Assembly: GCF_021018805.1 (NCBI RefSeq)
Contig: NC_086250.1
Location: forward strand, 69,554,322-69,618,321
From: Prinia subflava
Taxonomy: Eukaryota; Chordata; Aves; Passeriformes; Cisticolidae
Length of the DNA stretch: 64,000 nt
Reading direction: 5' to 3'
Every line of letters starts with the position of its first letter. The stretch's first letter is position 1. Below the pieces are notes generated by a model. It did no database searches. It had not been told where the DNA came from and saw only the letters and a list, made by a program, of their open reading frames with translations. The position numbers were made by a program, and so were the translations under genes. Positions 44,184-57,729 of the stretch are shown piece after piece.

Positions 44184-46792
44184 ATATTATTTTGGCTCTC
44201 ATCTCCTGTCTGATAAAAAGAAAACTACCAACTAGGCAACCTACCAGCCACAGATGTTTCCCTAGTCTAATATTCAAAGAACCTTGATTAACAAGAGAGG
44301 TGGTAGAAACAATACCAGCAGCAGAGCTGGTGGAGCATGATCCCTCTGTACTCCACAGAGCTTTAATGAAAAGCTGGAATGACACCTCTGATCAGAACAT
44401 CTTTGCCACTTCTCCAGCAGAAATTTGCCCCTTCTTCCCTGCAGACTTACACATTTCCCACTGTATTTCCCTTCTGGCTCTTTATAAGCAATATGACAAC
44501 AACACAGACATTACATGTCCATGTAAGATTTACAGCCTTTGGTTGATACCGAATTTGGTTATCCTAGTCAAAACCATTTGTGTGAGATCTGTCTATATTT
44601 AGAAAAAGAAAAGGTCATTCATGCAATCAGTAGGTGTTTTCCACAGGAGAAAAAATTTCCTTACTGAAGTGTCTGAAGTGTCTGAATAAAGAAAGTTAAT
44701 TTCCCTGCTGAAGAGCTTGACTGTGGGAGACAAACACCCTTGGACAGGTTTGTGTAGTCAGAAACTGGGAAGACACTGTGTGGCTCAAAATTAGGGCCTG
44801 AATCTTTGGATTTACACCTGTGTTTCATCAGTCTTCTAACTTGAAGCAGTTAATCAGAAGTGGATATGAGCAGGAAAAGCACACTGCACAGTTTTTGTCA
44901 CCAGCACAAAGGTGGCAATTCAACAGGAACCATTTCTGCAGAGCAAGCAGGGCATGAAGCACACCATCCTACAGAGTTCTACAGTACAGAATCTCAAACA
45001 TACCCACCAATATTGTTGTTTATGGAGTTCTTAAAATACACTGCTTATTTCATGCCAAGAGACCCCAAGTTCGTTTCAACAATTATCTCTAGTTCTGCAA
45101 TAAATTTCTAGAATCATTACCCTTTTAGACTTTCAGGACTGGGGTTCCCCTGAGGTTGGGATTCATCTCCTTATCTTAAAGCATCTATAACACTGATGCC
45201 TACATCTAAAGTAGTCATCCTCAGTTCCCTTTACAGTCAATAGAGAGGAAGAGGTGTCTGGAGAAGGTGATTCATCTCATCCTAATATAGATATCAAACA
45301 AGTATCAGATTAATTGCTCTCTAGAGATACCTGGTTATCTCTATTGACAATAAAAGCAGCCCAGAGTGACTAACTCAGACTTACCTGCCTATGTGTTGGT
45401 TGCCTACAGTTAGCTGAGATAAATCCCAGCCAGAGCTTCCTTTGATCAAGCAATTCAACCACTATCATGAAATGTAAGAGATAAGAAGGGCAAGAGTGGA
45501 TGAACAGGAAGGACAGAGTAATTGTCAGGAATAAACACACCAGTGAAGGGTTTCATAATCTTACACTAGCCTGAAGATATCTCACTTTCCATTTGTCCAG
45601 AGTGAACCTGAGGTAACGCTGTATCTGTCCTCAGGAACATGCTCCTATCTCTTCATGGTAGCCTCCGTTTGTGGATCAGAGCTGGGGATTCCCTGAGCTG
45701 ACTGCACTCATCAAAGCCTCTCTCAGCAAGTGTGAACATTACAAATTACAGCCACCCGAAGATCTCACCCCTGACCTTCTGCTTCAGGACTTGGGGGATT
45801 TCTGCTCCGAGTTCAGATTTTCGTTGATGGTCCTTCCTCGTTGTGCCATTACTCGGATGAGAGAAAAAAAGAAATCTGAGAACTATGGAGGGGTTTCTCC
45901 TTCTTTATTTTGTTTTTTACATCAGTATTATCCCTGCCACGATTTGAAAATGATGCTGCATCAAAAGAGGATGAAGCTAATCCTCCTCTTCACATGCAGC
46001 TCCTAAGGGACAAACTTACAAGTCACTCTGTCTAGTTTTGGACCAAACTGGATCCAAGATTGGTGAGAATCTCTATTTCAAGTACTTTTCATCTCTCTAG
46101 GAAAATCTGCTGTTTACCTGTCTTTTCCCAAATTTGATTTTTTTCAATTTTTTCTTATCCCACTATAAAAAAAATCAAACCAAATGCCCTCAGCCTGTGT
46201 TGGCTGTTAGAAAGAAGGGAAAAGGAATAAATCTGGCTTCAAAAACTTTTGACAGATGGCATGGTAATGAGCCCATTCTGACTGAAATTACCTCATTGCT
46301 GCTCATTTTTCCTGGCTACCAGTCGATTTATAAACCTCTTTTAACATCTAGAGAAGTGTTAATGAATCAAGTGTTTAAAAATAACACAGACCAGGAGGTT
46401 GTAAATTACAACCCCAGCATCCTTTGAATGAATTCACATCCCACATTTCCAACACCCACCTGGTACCCGTCTGCTGCAACCTGGGTGTTCATTCAGGGTC
46501 TGAATTTATTATCCACAAATATGTGTTTGGGTTTCCACCAAGCCTTGACTCATCAGCATCCAGCTCAGCTGTCAGTTCTGACACAGCAGAAGAAGGGGGA
46601 GAGAAAACAGTGGTCATGAGGTGGTGTCACGGCCCCAAGGAGATGAAGGAAATGGAGGAGCAAGGCCAGCTCTGGCCATCCTGAAGGGATGCAGTGGTCA
46701 GAGTTTGATCAGTGCACCTGACACAATTCAGGCTGTCTCTGGAAACAAATCAGGTACCATTTAGAGTGGTTAAATGAAGCACCACCACTGGC
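44184..46792. other. Unannotated noncoding DNA
   Basis: No gene or repeat recognised. Frames of 97-111 codons at 45671-46006 and 46134-46427 have no domain and no splice context. Confidence 0.5.
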
Positions 46793-46837
46793 ATGCTGTT
46801 AGTATGGACCTTTAGTATGCTGTTAGTATGGACCTTT
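46793..46837. repeat. Tandem duplication, 24-bp period
   Basis: ATGCTGTTAGTATGGACCTT plus T occurs exactly at 46793-46813 and 46817-46837. This is a recent slippage duplication. Confidence 0.95.
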
Positions 46838-47570
46838 TCTAGGAAGTTCTGTTTGCCTGGCTGTCAGCAAACCTACCATGGAGAGGTTGACTAGCAGACT
46901 GAGACATCAGTAACTTGATGTTGTAGCAGAGAAGAATAAATGTTTTTCTTTACACCCATTGTATGTAACTGAAAGTAGCAGCAAGGCAACTGCACTCAGA
47001 ACACGAGACATGGGGCTTTGCTTTCAGGTTGAGTATTATTCTTCAAAAACAATGCTGAAAAAGTAGAAGGAGTTGGGAGGAGAAGGAAAAGAAAGGTTAA
47101 AAATTAGGAGAACTGACAAAAAAGGTTGATGGGGAAGAGTTTCTAAGGCCAGTAGTCATCTCACCCATTTCCCCTGTAGCTATGACATGGAGCAGGAAGT
47201 GTAGGGTTGAGCTGGGTTTAAATAAAATCTGTGCACGGCAATGTGGAACACATTCTCTTCACCCTGGTTGTCCAATGCCTTTTCAGGAAGCAAACTTTAT
47301 AAACAAGAACAGTGTCATGCTTGAAAGCCAGCTCTTGCCTGTCTTTCTGTCCCATCAAACCAGACAAAACTTATGGATTCAGCCCAGCCAAAAGGAAGGA
47401 TAAATCAAGACTGGAAAATTATTGTGTAGGACTCCCGGGAATGATCAAGTCAATCCTTCTCCTAATGATGTCAATGGCAAAGCATGCAATGACTGAGGTG
47501 GCAAGAAACTAGGCTTTAAATCTCTTTAATTAGAGTATAAGAGTAATTTTTGTTAACACCTTTCTTAGTG
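46838..47570. other. Unannotated noncoding DNA
   Basis: Nothing recognisable was seen. Confidence 0.5.
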
Positions 47571-47603
47571 GTATGTGTGTGTATATATATATATATATAT
47601 ATA
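47571..47603. repeat. Compound (TG)n(TA)n microsatellite
   Basis: GTATGTGTGTGTA is followed by a perfect TA run ending in TATATAC. The overlapping plus and minus frames here are artefacts of the repeat. Confidence 0.95.
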
Positions 47604-48830
47604 CTTCTTAATGAAGTAGTTGGATTCTCATTCAAAACCAGCACACAGGCACTCAGTAAGACAGAGTACATTAAAAATGGTACCAAGATTAAGAAACGAA
47701 AAACCAAGCAAAACAAACAAAAAAAAAAAGGGTGGAGGGAACAACTGAATTTCATGATTCAGTGATAACATTTACAGATCTCATCTCTTGTCCCAGAGGA
47801 CCAGTACTTCTTCTCCCACCAGGCATTTTGTTCCATCTTAAAATCTAATGATAATCACTGAGTGGAAGCAAAAGATCATCACTCACGCATTTGAGTCTTC
47901 CCTTGGCCACCAAATAAAGCTCATGTTATTCAGATATCCAGAGGATCTAGGATTGCATGTGAATGAGTGAAGAGCAACACAAACCACTTTATTGTTCTCT
48001 GGTTCATACCTAAAAACCTCCTGGTTTCAGACAGTGAGAAAAACTGTCTCTTGTCTCAAAGAAAAAATAATATTCCTAAGCCCACAAACAAGAAAGTAGT
48101 TCTATAAAAACCAGGATAGACTTGATTTCATGCAAAGTGTCAAGACAGATTTTGGTTTTGCCCAAAAGAACCTTCTGCTTTTGTGCAGAGAGATGCAAAT
48201 GCTGAAAAATTCTCTCTGTTTTCATGACTTTACTCCAGGTTTACAAAGGTGCAATCAAGGACTGAATTTAACTCATTGTGTTGTTATTTTCCAATCCAAA
48301 CCGCCTCTTAGTAAAATAAATGCATTGAAAGGCTCACTGTGAGAAAAACAGCACCTGTCAACCAAAGGGGTTTTCTGAAAAGTAAGAGACTTATATTTTT
48401 TACTAAAGTCGACAAAATTTAGGTCGTTGGTTAAAATGCCAAGATATCTTCGATAACACATTTACACACCTATAAAAACAAAAGTTCTCTCAAAAATTCC
48501 AATAAATGGTCCTTAGGTTGTATAAGAGCCATACAGCTGCAAAAACATCAAATATGTCTCTGATAGATTTTAAAGCAACAGTAAAAGAAAATTTTTGTAT
48601 ACAACTTCTAATTCAGTTTTAATTTGTCCTTTTAAATTTGAACTCTTCACTAATTAAAAAGCAAATATTTGGATTTTGAAGAGGAGACATCACTCTGTCC
48701 TCAATCTGAAGTTTCCATGTAGATCCCAAGATTGTCCAACTAAATTTCTTCTTTAGCTAGACAACCATGAGACAGAAAAAAAAGAAATAAAAGAGGGGAA
48801 AAATTGTGGGTGAAAAAGGTCCAAAAACAT
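47604..48830. other. Unannotated noncoding DNA
   Basis: No gene or dispersed repeat recognised. An A run of 10 to 11 lies at about 47720-47730. Confidence 0.5.
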
Positions 48831-48890
48831 CCTCAGCTGATGTAAATCTGCTTGGTGCTAATGAAGTGTTCAGGGTTACATCAGCTGAGG
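48831..48890. repeat. Palindromic ancient repeat relic
   Basis: Perfect 15-bp inverted arms CCTCAGCTGATGTAA (48831-48845) and TTACATCAGCTGAGG (48876-48890) around a 30-nt loop. After one mismatch and one wobble, CTG/CAG extends the stem by three pairs. It resembles a palindromic MITE-like repeat, scattered in reptile and bird DNA, that carries 'cagctggtgtaaatc' arms and a 'ttgaagtcaatgg' centre. That resemblance is from memory and is not confirmed by search. Confidence 0.7.
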
Positions 48891-50174
48891 GATTAATCCA
48901 GGTCTCACACTCAATGCAAATTGAAAGCTGAGAAATGCCAAATGCCATCACGATATGAACACATTGAGAACATAAAAAGGTAAACTGAAATAATGAGGGA
49001 AATCAAGGCTCCACATTCAGCAAGGCCCCATCACACACTCAGTGAAATCTAAGCCAAATAATGGATTCCAACACAGCTTGTTAGGAGCACAACAGTTTTC
49101 CAAACATTTACATTCATTTTTACTGGACAATGTATGGCTTGAGTTCCTATTAAGCCATTATTACATTTTGCAGACATCATTTTGACACATTTTTGAGCAG
49201 GCTGGAAGCCCTTGTTTATTCAGCTTTCCCCTTGGGCACTTCAAGAAGTTATTCTCCTGTAATTCCAGTTCTGCTTTGCCTAGGTGCACCTTTTAGAGTC
49301 ATAGTTGTTATTCACTCAATGACTGACAGAAGTGACTGAATTTTGAAACCTTGCCATCAAAGCCACTCCGTCCACACAATGGTGATATTAGAGCCCATAG
49401 AAGGGAAATGTAAAGGGAACAAAAGACTTTTTAAACAAGGGTGAAAATTTGCCCAGATCTTCAAAACTAACTTCTTGTCAAGACAATTAAAAAAAAAAGG
49501 TGTAGATATGCTACCAAAAATCCCATCAACTATCAGTGTTCCAAAAATTTCTCCCCTTGGTGCTTTTTGGTGCCTGTATAATAGAGATAGACCTTCAAAG
49601 AGCACCTGACTTCCACAGACCTCAGTCAGATTAGAATTCATGGTGCTTCAAGCATTGATAGTCATCCAGAGGATTTACTGTCATCAGAAATAGCTCAGAG
49701 GGACCTAAAGTACAAGCACGCTGTCTGGAATAGATGAAGAAAAAGTCACTTAGGGTTATAATATTTGAACAACTTTCAGGATGTGTACACAAGCAAGACT
49801 CTTGTTGAAGGCAAAGCCATGACCGTGGCATAAAAATGTCCATGTCTTGTGAAACCAAAGGTCTAGCTGGTGTTAGCCCTGTCTTCAGCAGAGTTCAACA
49901 CGAGTGCCAAGCCTAAGGCATGAGCAAGGAATAGTGAGACATATATTCTTAGAAGACTTTTTCTATGCTTCTAATAAACTGGTTCAAGGCCCTCCCTGGC
50001 TAGAGCTAAACCACCTCAGAAAAACCTTGATGAGTTTGTGAATCTGTCATCTGCAAGGTCTTGTGGAGGACACTCCCAAAGTTCAGCCACAGGTTGTAAG
50101 AGTAACCTTTTCTTTCTGTTTCTGTTGTGGTTGGCACCAACTCATTTTATTTTACAGAGTTTGCTTCTTTTACT
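48891..50174. other. Unannotated noncoding DNA
   Basis: Nothing recognisable was seen. The frames at 49357-49858 (-) have no domain. Confidence 0.5.
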
Positions 50175-50209
50175 AAAAAAAAAAAAAAAAAAAAAAAAAA
50201 AGAGAGAGA
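50175..50209. repeat. Poly(A)27 with (AG)n
   Basis: Twenty-seven A residues (50175-50201) followed by GAGAGAGA. No retroposed sequence is recognised beside it. Lysine-rich frames across it are artefacts. Confidence 0.95.
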
Positions 50210-50394
50210 TAAAAATTTCTTATTTTCCTTCTCCAAAAATGGCAAAGTAACCTCTGTTATGTCAGCTCTTTTGAAGGATGAAGAGTTTTGGTCTAGTTAT
50301 TCTAGCCATTCTATTTTCTGGTTTCAGTTCTGTCATATCTTCTTTGAAATGAAGAAAACCATCACTGCACACAATATTCAAAGTGTGAGAGCCA

Positions 50395-50532
50395 GACTGG
50401 CTCAAGGCCAGGTTGGACAAGGCCCTAAGCAACAAGATCTAGTGAGTGGCATCCCTGGCCATGACAGGGGGTGAGAACCAGATGATTTTTGAGGTTCGTT
50501 CCAACCCAAATCATTATATGATTTTATTCCAT
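50395..50532 (+). mobile_element. CR1 LINE 3' tail
   Basis: CAAGGCCAGGTTGGACAAGG, AGATCTAGTGAGTGGCATCC, CAGATGATTTTTGAGGTTCG and TTCCAACCCAAATCATTATA, with terminal TGATTTTATTCCATGA. A sense tail of about 135 bp, moderately diverged. Confidence 0.92.
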
Positions 50533-52404
50533 GATTTCATGACTATAGATATATTCAGAGACATAGTGATATTTTCTAGTTTGTTCTCTGTTGATTTCTT
50601 AGGAGACATCAAAACCTAAATTACTTTTTGGCATCTATCAAGCTTTGATCTGATATTTTCATCAAAATGCAATTCCAAGTTCTATGTTTCTGAGTAACAA
50701 AAAAATCAGTCTCAAGATGGAATCTGAATGTAAAGCCTCAGGATATTCCAAGATCCAGATATTAATACAGCTCTGAATTTCTCAGAGGAACCATCATCAC
50801 CTCCAGAGATAGAAAATCAAAATTCTAGAAACAAAGCTCAAAAAAATTGTGACTAAATGCAAGATCTGCAGAGGTCCAGATCTCAGTTTAAAGGCTCTTG
50901 TCAATTTTTAAAGACTATTACTGCTTTTGTGTTGTCAGCTAAGACACAATATTAATATTCAACTAATGACTGACAAAATATGTATTTCTCCTCAAAAATG
51001 TTTAAGCAGAAACTACCTAAAGTTTCAGAGTGGACAATTGACTGTTTACCCATACTTGTAATCCTCTCTGAGCAAAGTCATAGAAAGAAGCTCCTGACTG
51101 ACCTTCTTCCACAGGAAGATTCCAGCTTCCAGAAGGAATCATTAAAGACTATTCCCCACTATGATACACACTCTGGGCTCAGTTATATTCACATTATGTC
51201 CTTTCTGATATATGTCTGCAAAAAGGCCTTGAAAGGGGTATAAACCTAATGGAATAATTTCTTTTCAGACTGAAGACTATGCAAGGAAGAACTTAAGACC
51301 TTCTAAAACAGGACTTTTTAATGTTTTCTAGGGTTTTTTCTGATGTACCTAGCAATATTTATGAAACATTTTGATTTTGTGCCATCAAACCTATTCAGAA
51401 GTATGTGCAAAATTTTCCTTGCTATTGCTTAAAGCGATTAGAAAGAATCTTGCTTCTTATAGTAGGATACATTTTACACTAAAATAAGTCAAGTTTTGCT
51501 GACTGAAGTGGAACAGTTTTATAAGTGGAGCTATCCTGGATGGTGCATATTCATTTTGATATCAAGGCAGAGAAATAAGATGGCAAAGGATCCTGAAACA
51601 TGAATTAAAAGGGCTATGATGAGAATTAGGCTTCATATGGCCAAAAGAAAAAGGTTACAACAGAGGTATCTTCAGCTCCTCTAGAGTGTCTGGACTCACT
51701 AGTAAATCAATGAAGGGAAGAGCATTAGGCTCTTCCAGGCTGAAATTCACTGCATCATTCTAAACAGGAATCTAAAATTAGTGATATGAATCATGCTCTA
51801 AAGATTAATACTTTTCCTCCAGTCTATATAAAGAATCTGAGAGTGATGAGCTCAGATGAGGGCCTCTACTCAGGAAATACTTCAAGTTAGCTGGGATGAT
51901 TTCAGTTCCTCTTTCTTTGCTAACTTAAAACACTTTAGAATGGCAGTATCCTGATTTAGGGAGTTGCACAAATAAAGCATTCATGACAAATGATGTGATG
52001 GCATCTAAGTCATTGGAATTGCTGTCACTGACATTAAAGGCATGAATTTTACCTGGGATGGAGCCTCTCCCTCCTCAGTGTAGCTGACTAGGAGTTCAAT
52101 ACCAAGCAAAACTAATTGTCAAGATCCCTGAGAAGCAAATGGAGAGGCACAACCCTAATTTTAGTCACTCTCTCCTGAAAAGCTGCCCAAGGAATGTGTG
52201 ATGAATATACAACTTCTGGAGCCCATGTCTCCCAGCAAGAACAGCAGGAATCCAGAGAACTAGTTTATATCAGACTCCTAATTTTCAGAAACTAAAATTA
52301 ACTGTGGTGAATCCATACCTGGTCTCTGTTTTATTCACTTCATTTCTTCTTTTCTATCTTTAGAGAAAATACAGTAATAATAGTTGTAATATTTGGAAAG
52401 GAAT
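50533..52404. other. Unannotated noncoding DNA
   Basis: No gene or repeat recognised. Confidence 0.55.
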
Positions 52405-52692
52405 GGAATCATAAAAACACAGAATGGTTTGGGTTGGAAGAGACTTTAAAGATCATCTCGTTCCATTGTCCTGCCATTGGCAGGGACACCTTCCACTGTC
52501 CCAGGTTGCTCCAAGCCCTGTCCAACCTGGCCTTGGACACTTCCCAGAATGGGGCTTCCACAACTTCTCTGGGCATCTTGTTCCATTGTCTCATGACCCT
52601 CACAGTAAAGAATTTTTCCTTAATATCTAATCTCAATTTACTCTCTTTCAGATTGCAGCCATCCTCCCCATCCTGTCACCACATGGTCTGGT
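52405..52692 (-). mobile_element. CR1 LINE 3' region with readable ORF2 C-terminus
   Basis: The + strand starts GGAATCATAAAAACACAGAA then TGGTTTGGGTTGGAAGAGAC, a minus-strand CR1 tail. The minus frame 52409-52636 (75 codons) reads RLDIKEKFFTVRVMRQWNKM then PREVVEAPFWEVSKARLDRA, the C-terminal end of CR1 ORF2 (usual form: [33 protein letters not shown]). The ATG is incidental; this is the tail of a 5'-truncated element, not a gene. It is the best preserved CR1 coding remnant in the window. Confidence 0.93.
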
Positions 52693-55600
52693 GTTGGGAA
52701 AATGTTTCTTTTTTTCCACTGAGTTAAAGGGTCTGAAACTGAAACAGAAAGTTTCTATAATTGCTAATTTATGCCATGTTTGCCATTGGGCTAGAATGTC
52801 ACCCATCAAAGATACTCTGTCGTTCCAAGTGACCTTTAAAACTCTTTGTCATAAATAACATCCCAGCCCAGTGCAGCGACTGGCTCAGAAAGCTTGATTA
52901 GACACGTACACCTCTGCAAATCACTTCCCCTTCTTCCCTAAATCATGAACACATTTCAAGAGCTCCACTTCCTAAAGAAGTCATTCCAAGCTGAAAGATA
53001 GGTCTTCTTTATTTTTTCCTTTTCTATTTTCAGCCTGTTTTTTATTTTTTAACTGTGTAAGTTTGGGGCAAAACCTGGAGGGCAACATACACTACTACAT
53101 GCAATATGTAGTCACTTTGTCTTCTCCCCTCACAGGTAATATATTCAGCAAGGCATTTCTTCCCTCTATCGCTTATAGATCAATATTTTCACTAATGCTA
53201 GAATTAATTTTTCCCTAAATTCAGTAGCAAAGCTAAAGTTCCCTTGGGACTTCTTGGGACACTATGAAACTTTTTATTAGTGTTATATTAAGAATATACT
53301 TCATTTATTACACTGACGTATTTCAAGATATATGCCAAGATTTACTGCAGGGAGGGAAGAGTATAACTGTAGGAGTGCAGTTTTTATTGAGAAAATATAT
53401 TTTGGGTTTTTTTTATTTGGAAGGATTGTCAGTCCTTTGTAAAGACTGTTAATCTAAATTCTTAGGAAATATTTTAAGGGGTGTTAATTTGATTTCTTTA
53501 AGCTCCTTAAGAGGAAAATTAAAAGCAAGAAAAAAGAAATCAAAGATTTCAGTAAGAGGAATACACAAACTATGAACAAATTTAGCTCCACAATTCCTTG
53601 AGAAGGTTGTGGCATCAACCCAGAAATTTGTGTATGAAGGGTTCATTTTCAGGCTCACCACTGACATTTTTGTGTCCGTAGATCTTGCCTGTCTTTCTAT
53701 AAAATGAAGATAAATGTGCCTTGATCCTTCTTGGAATCTGGAGTTAGCAGTTTTTTCAAGTATTCCAGTGAAGAAAAGCACATGACTCTCTTAGATTTGA
53801 GCTACTCCATGATTTCCCATTGAAATTATCTTCTAATGGGAGATGCATGTTTTATGAATGTTGAAATACCACAACTTCCTTAGGAAGCAAAATTCCAGAT
53901 TTCTTCTGCCTGTTTGTTTTAGACAGATGTCAACCTAGATTTTGGCCCTTTGCACTCTTTTCAGGGATTTCTAATAAATCAGCTACACAATTGTAATCAA
54001 TGTATGAGGCACTTGGAGAATTCCTGCTCAACAAGCTTCAACATAGCAGACATTTGTTTTACACTTCCTCACATAAGACAGATGGTTTATTTGCCATTCT
54101 TGGTTAGTGGCCATCCTTTACTTAAGATAATCCAGAACAGACCCTCCTACACATTGGATGACCAGAGACATCAAAAATCCTTTCAACAGATACAGAATTA
54201 GAATAACTTATAATATTTTATAAGGGTAATAATTTATAAGAATAAGCAGCTGGAATGTCACTGCTAAACGGGCATTGATGGAAATGGTAGAAACATTTCC
54301 TTTGGGCAGATCCCATGAAGTCTCCAGTACAATGCAAGCAGCTGCTGCCTCCTGAAATTTCCCATGTTCAAAACAAAGACTGAAGCATCACAGCAAAACA
54401 GTTCCATGTTAAAATCACAAGACCACCTCCACAGTCCCTACAGGGTCAAATGTTCCCATTTGCCTGATTTTATTACAGCCAGTGGAGTAAAGCCAAAATG
54501 AGAATTTGGCCTAGGAACCAAAGCATATGGCATTGTTCTATTACACTTGGACAAATCACTGGATGTTATTTCTGAGAACGTACCAGGCCCTTATTTGAGT
54601 GCTGCAGGAGAAAGGGTTTGAGCAAAGGGCTATGAACCAAGAATTCCCGAGTTCAGTGCTGGGCTCTGTCAAATAAGCCACACTATTGCTTGTATTTCCT
54701 TGTGTGTGAAATACAGGGGTAGGAGGATGAGAGTATCCAAATTATTCACAACATTAATTTTGGCCTAGAAAAACCATCACCCTGGATCTTTTCCATAGTC
54801 TTTGGAGAAAGACAGCCTCCACTGTAGCAGGCCTCAGAGAAATTACCAGGTGTTGATATACCCTCAGTGATCAAAAGAAAGGAACATATTTGTCCTATCT
54901 GGCTAACTTTGAAAACTGATAGCATTCATGTTCAAAGAGCCAGAATGGCAGGATTTATATACCAGCACATTTCCACCTTAGCTTAAAGCTGGAACTGCTG
55001 TGAGAATGTGTAGGTGATCTTGCTAGCAGAGTCAGTATGAGAGTTCAGTTGAAATTTGTACAGCTTTTGAAAGACTGGAGACATTACTCAATGTCAGAAT
55101 TTCTGTAGCCACACGTAGGATATTCATAGAGGTCACGTAGGAGAGTGAGTGCTGGAGCATTACCCAACGTATTCAAGAGGTTTCCTAGTGCTTAAGGCCA
55201 GGCAGAACCACTAGAAGGGCTTGTGGAATCTCATTTCTTGCATCTTTCTCCATTTTTTTTCACAGTTGCCCATAATTAGGGCAGATTCCAGCCTAGAGGG
55301 CTAAATGATGCTGTGGGTTACATTTAATGCAACCAGACACTGAATGTCATATTTGACTCACAGGTCGGATTCCCCGTGGCTCCCAGTGTTTGACGTGGCA
55401 AAGTTCAGGGATGGCAAAGGAAGGAGCTGAAATTTCCAGCCTCAGACACCTGCACAGCCCCTGCCCCAGCACAATCTGCAGCAGCTCCAGCATGGTGTGG
55501 GTGGAATAGTAAATAGCAGGAGAGAAGGGGGTGAGGCAGCATCTGCTGAATTTAGGAGTATTTTAATTGAGCAGGCCTGGACACCTACCCCAGGAGTCTG

Positions 55601-56387
55601 ACAGGAACAAACTTAAGAACTTTTTGAAGTATTACTGTTATTTTTTAGGAAGTCTGAGAAAACTACAGAGGCTTGGATAGCTGGAAATATAGCTCTAAAA
55701 TCCTTTAGAAGATCTAGCATTTTTCTACAAAAGACAGTCAGAAATTTTCTGGCAGAGCCTCAAAGGCTCATTTTCGCAGGTGTCAAGGGAACTGTCATTC
55801 CATGAAGCCCCCCTAAAAAATCCTCTTCCTTTATGTGTCAGATGCAGTGTAAATTCTGTTCTTTGTCCTAAACATTTTACAGAATTTGAAGGTGACGACA
55901 AGGTAAAGAATCAATGTGTACAGTTTCAGTTAGCTGGCATATATATAGTCATGAAGAATCAAAATCCCCATCTTTTTCCTCCTTCACTTAGGATGCATTG
56001 GAGAAATTCCCTTCTGAAAATATCTGTCTTTCTTAAAATAAATAATCCAGGTGTAGACAGCTCATCCACAGACCAGCCAAGTCAGGTGCCAGGACAGCCA
56101 TCACTTTGCCTTGCTGGCATGTCCACAGATCTCCTTTCCCATTCTGCAAGGCATGTTAGCTGCAGCAAATTCCCCAGTTACTGAGGCTGAATAAAATGGA
56201 AACAAAACTCCTTGCAAAGTCTGAGAAGGGATGTGCTGACACACCGCAAAGACCTCATCTGTGCACATTTCAGCAAACAGTTTTTTATTCAGCAGCCTGG
56301 GCACTGCTGGTGTGGACCAAACATGCCCAACAGACACTGCAGATGATGGTTCTCCAGTGCTGAGGAGCCATTTCTTTTATTACAAGA
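52693..56387. other. Unannotated noncoding DNA
   Basis: No gene or clear dispersed repeat recognised. The 134-codon frame at 55780-56184 (+) and the 110-codon minus frame at 53449-53781 have no domain. Confidence 0.5.
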
Positions 56388-56645
56388 GAATCATAGAATT
56401 GTTAAGGTTGGGAAAAGACCTCTAAGGTCCTCAAGTACAGCAAATAACCCAGCACTGCCAGGTCCAACATTAAACAATCATCCCAGGTGCTACATGTATG
56501 TGTTATCTGAACATTTCCAGAAATGGTGATTTCACCACCTCCCCCGGCAGTGTTTTCCATTGCTTGATCATCTTTTCAATGAAGAAATTTTTCCCAATAT
56601 GCAATCTAACCCTTTCCTGGCAGAACTTGAGGCCAAAGATTTCTG
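56388..56645 (-). mobile_element. CR1 LINE 3' region, 'gacctctaa' subfamily
   Basis: GAGAATCATAGAATTGTTAA, GGTTGGGAAAAGACCTCTAA, GGTGATTTCACCACCTCCCC, TCAATGAAGAAATTTTTCCC and GGCAGAACTTGAGGCC. A minus-strand CR1 of the same broad group as the copy at 41184, about 255 bp. Confidence 0.92.
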
Positions 56646-57725
56646 TAGCAGTGTGTAAAGACAGCATTAGGGAAAACAAAGAGGAGCTCCAGGTTTATAA
56701 GCAGGTTTACAATCCAGGGATCCTATCCTGTTTATCTCACCTCTGCCTGTTCACTTGAGGGTTTAGACCTGCTCAGAGTGAGGTGCTGGCTACTGGGCCA
56801 GCCATGAGGGCAGCACAGGGCAGGTCAAGAGCAGAAACAGGTAGGAACCTGAAACACCAGCTGATTTTGTTACTAGATACAGGCTCACTTTCATCCTGGG
56901 AGAAGATTCAATTCACCCTAACTCAAACCACACACACCTGGCAAGCTCCCAGCTGGTCTTCACCCGGATACCCCCAGCTCCCACACTATGCCTTACTAGG
57001 CAGTTTCACTGCTGCAAACTATCTGATAAGCCTTCCTGATCTTCCCACATGCACAGCTTCTGGTCCAACAGGCAGCTGCTGATGTGCTCCATCTGCCTTC
57101 CGTGGCTCCCTGCCTGCTCCAAGGAGGATCTGCAAGCAGCAGGTAGAGCCTGGAGTAGCTGGGGATGGGGAGGTCTTCTCCTTGCAGCATTTCTTTTGTT
57201 ATTCCTAGACCACCATGTCCTCCCCACGGATAACCCTCATGCCACTCTCCAGCTCAATCTCCTCCATCTCAAGTGCTGCTTCTCCATTTGTGTCATGTCT
57301 GTGAATTTAAGGGGCTTGGGAAATTCAAACCTTTGGGATTCAGGGATTCTCAGAGGTGGGGGACTTGCAGCTTGCCCTACCAGGAGCATGGCAGCACAGA
57401 GACCTTCCCACTGCTGTCCCAGCATCTCCCCCACTGCCCGCTCCTCACCCCAGACTCACTCTGACCCCAGGAAAAATTCCAGCTGAAGCCAACAGGAGCA
57501 TCACCCTAACGAGGCCTACAGGACTTGATTAATTATTTGTTAATTGCTGTGGAAGGCACTGGGAGGGGACAGATAACTGTCCATAAGTGGGATGCAGGTT
57601 GCATTTTTCCCCTAGTCTTCCACGGCTTTGTGAGACAGCTCGGATGCCCCAAATGTCAGCCTAGCCTCTAACAATGGGATTTGTGAGATCCCTTTGTTGT
57701 CTAAATTCCCTTAAGTGGAAATATG
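56646..57725. other. Unannotated, locally GC-richer DNA
   Basis: No gene or repeat recognised. Several overlapping frames on both strands (56783-57486) reflect the higher GC. None shows a domain, and CpGs are too few for an island. Confidence 0.5.
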
Positions 57726-57729
57726 TTTT

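Noticed and set aside
54540..54745. Possible third MIR SINE (ACTTGGACAAATCACTGG, GTGTGTGAAATACAGGGG)
   Set aside because: Core and 3' parts are too degraded and wrongly spaced for a confident call.
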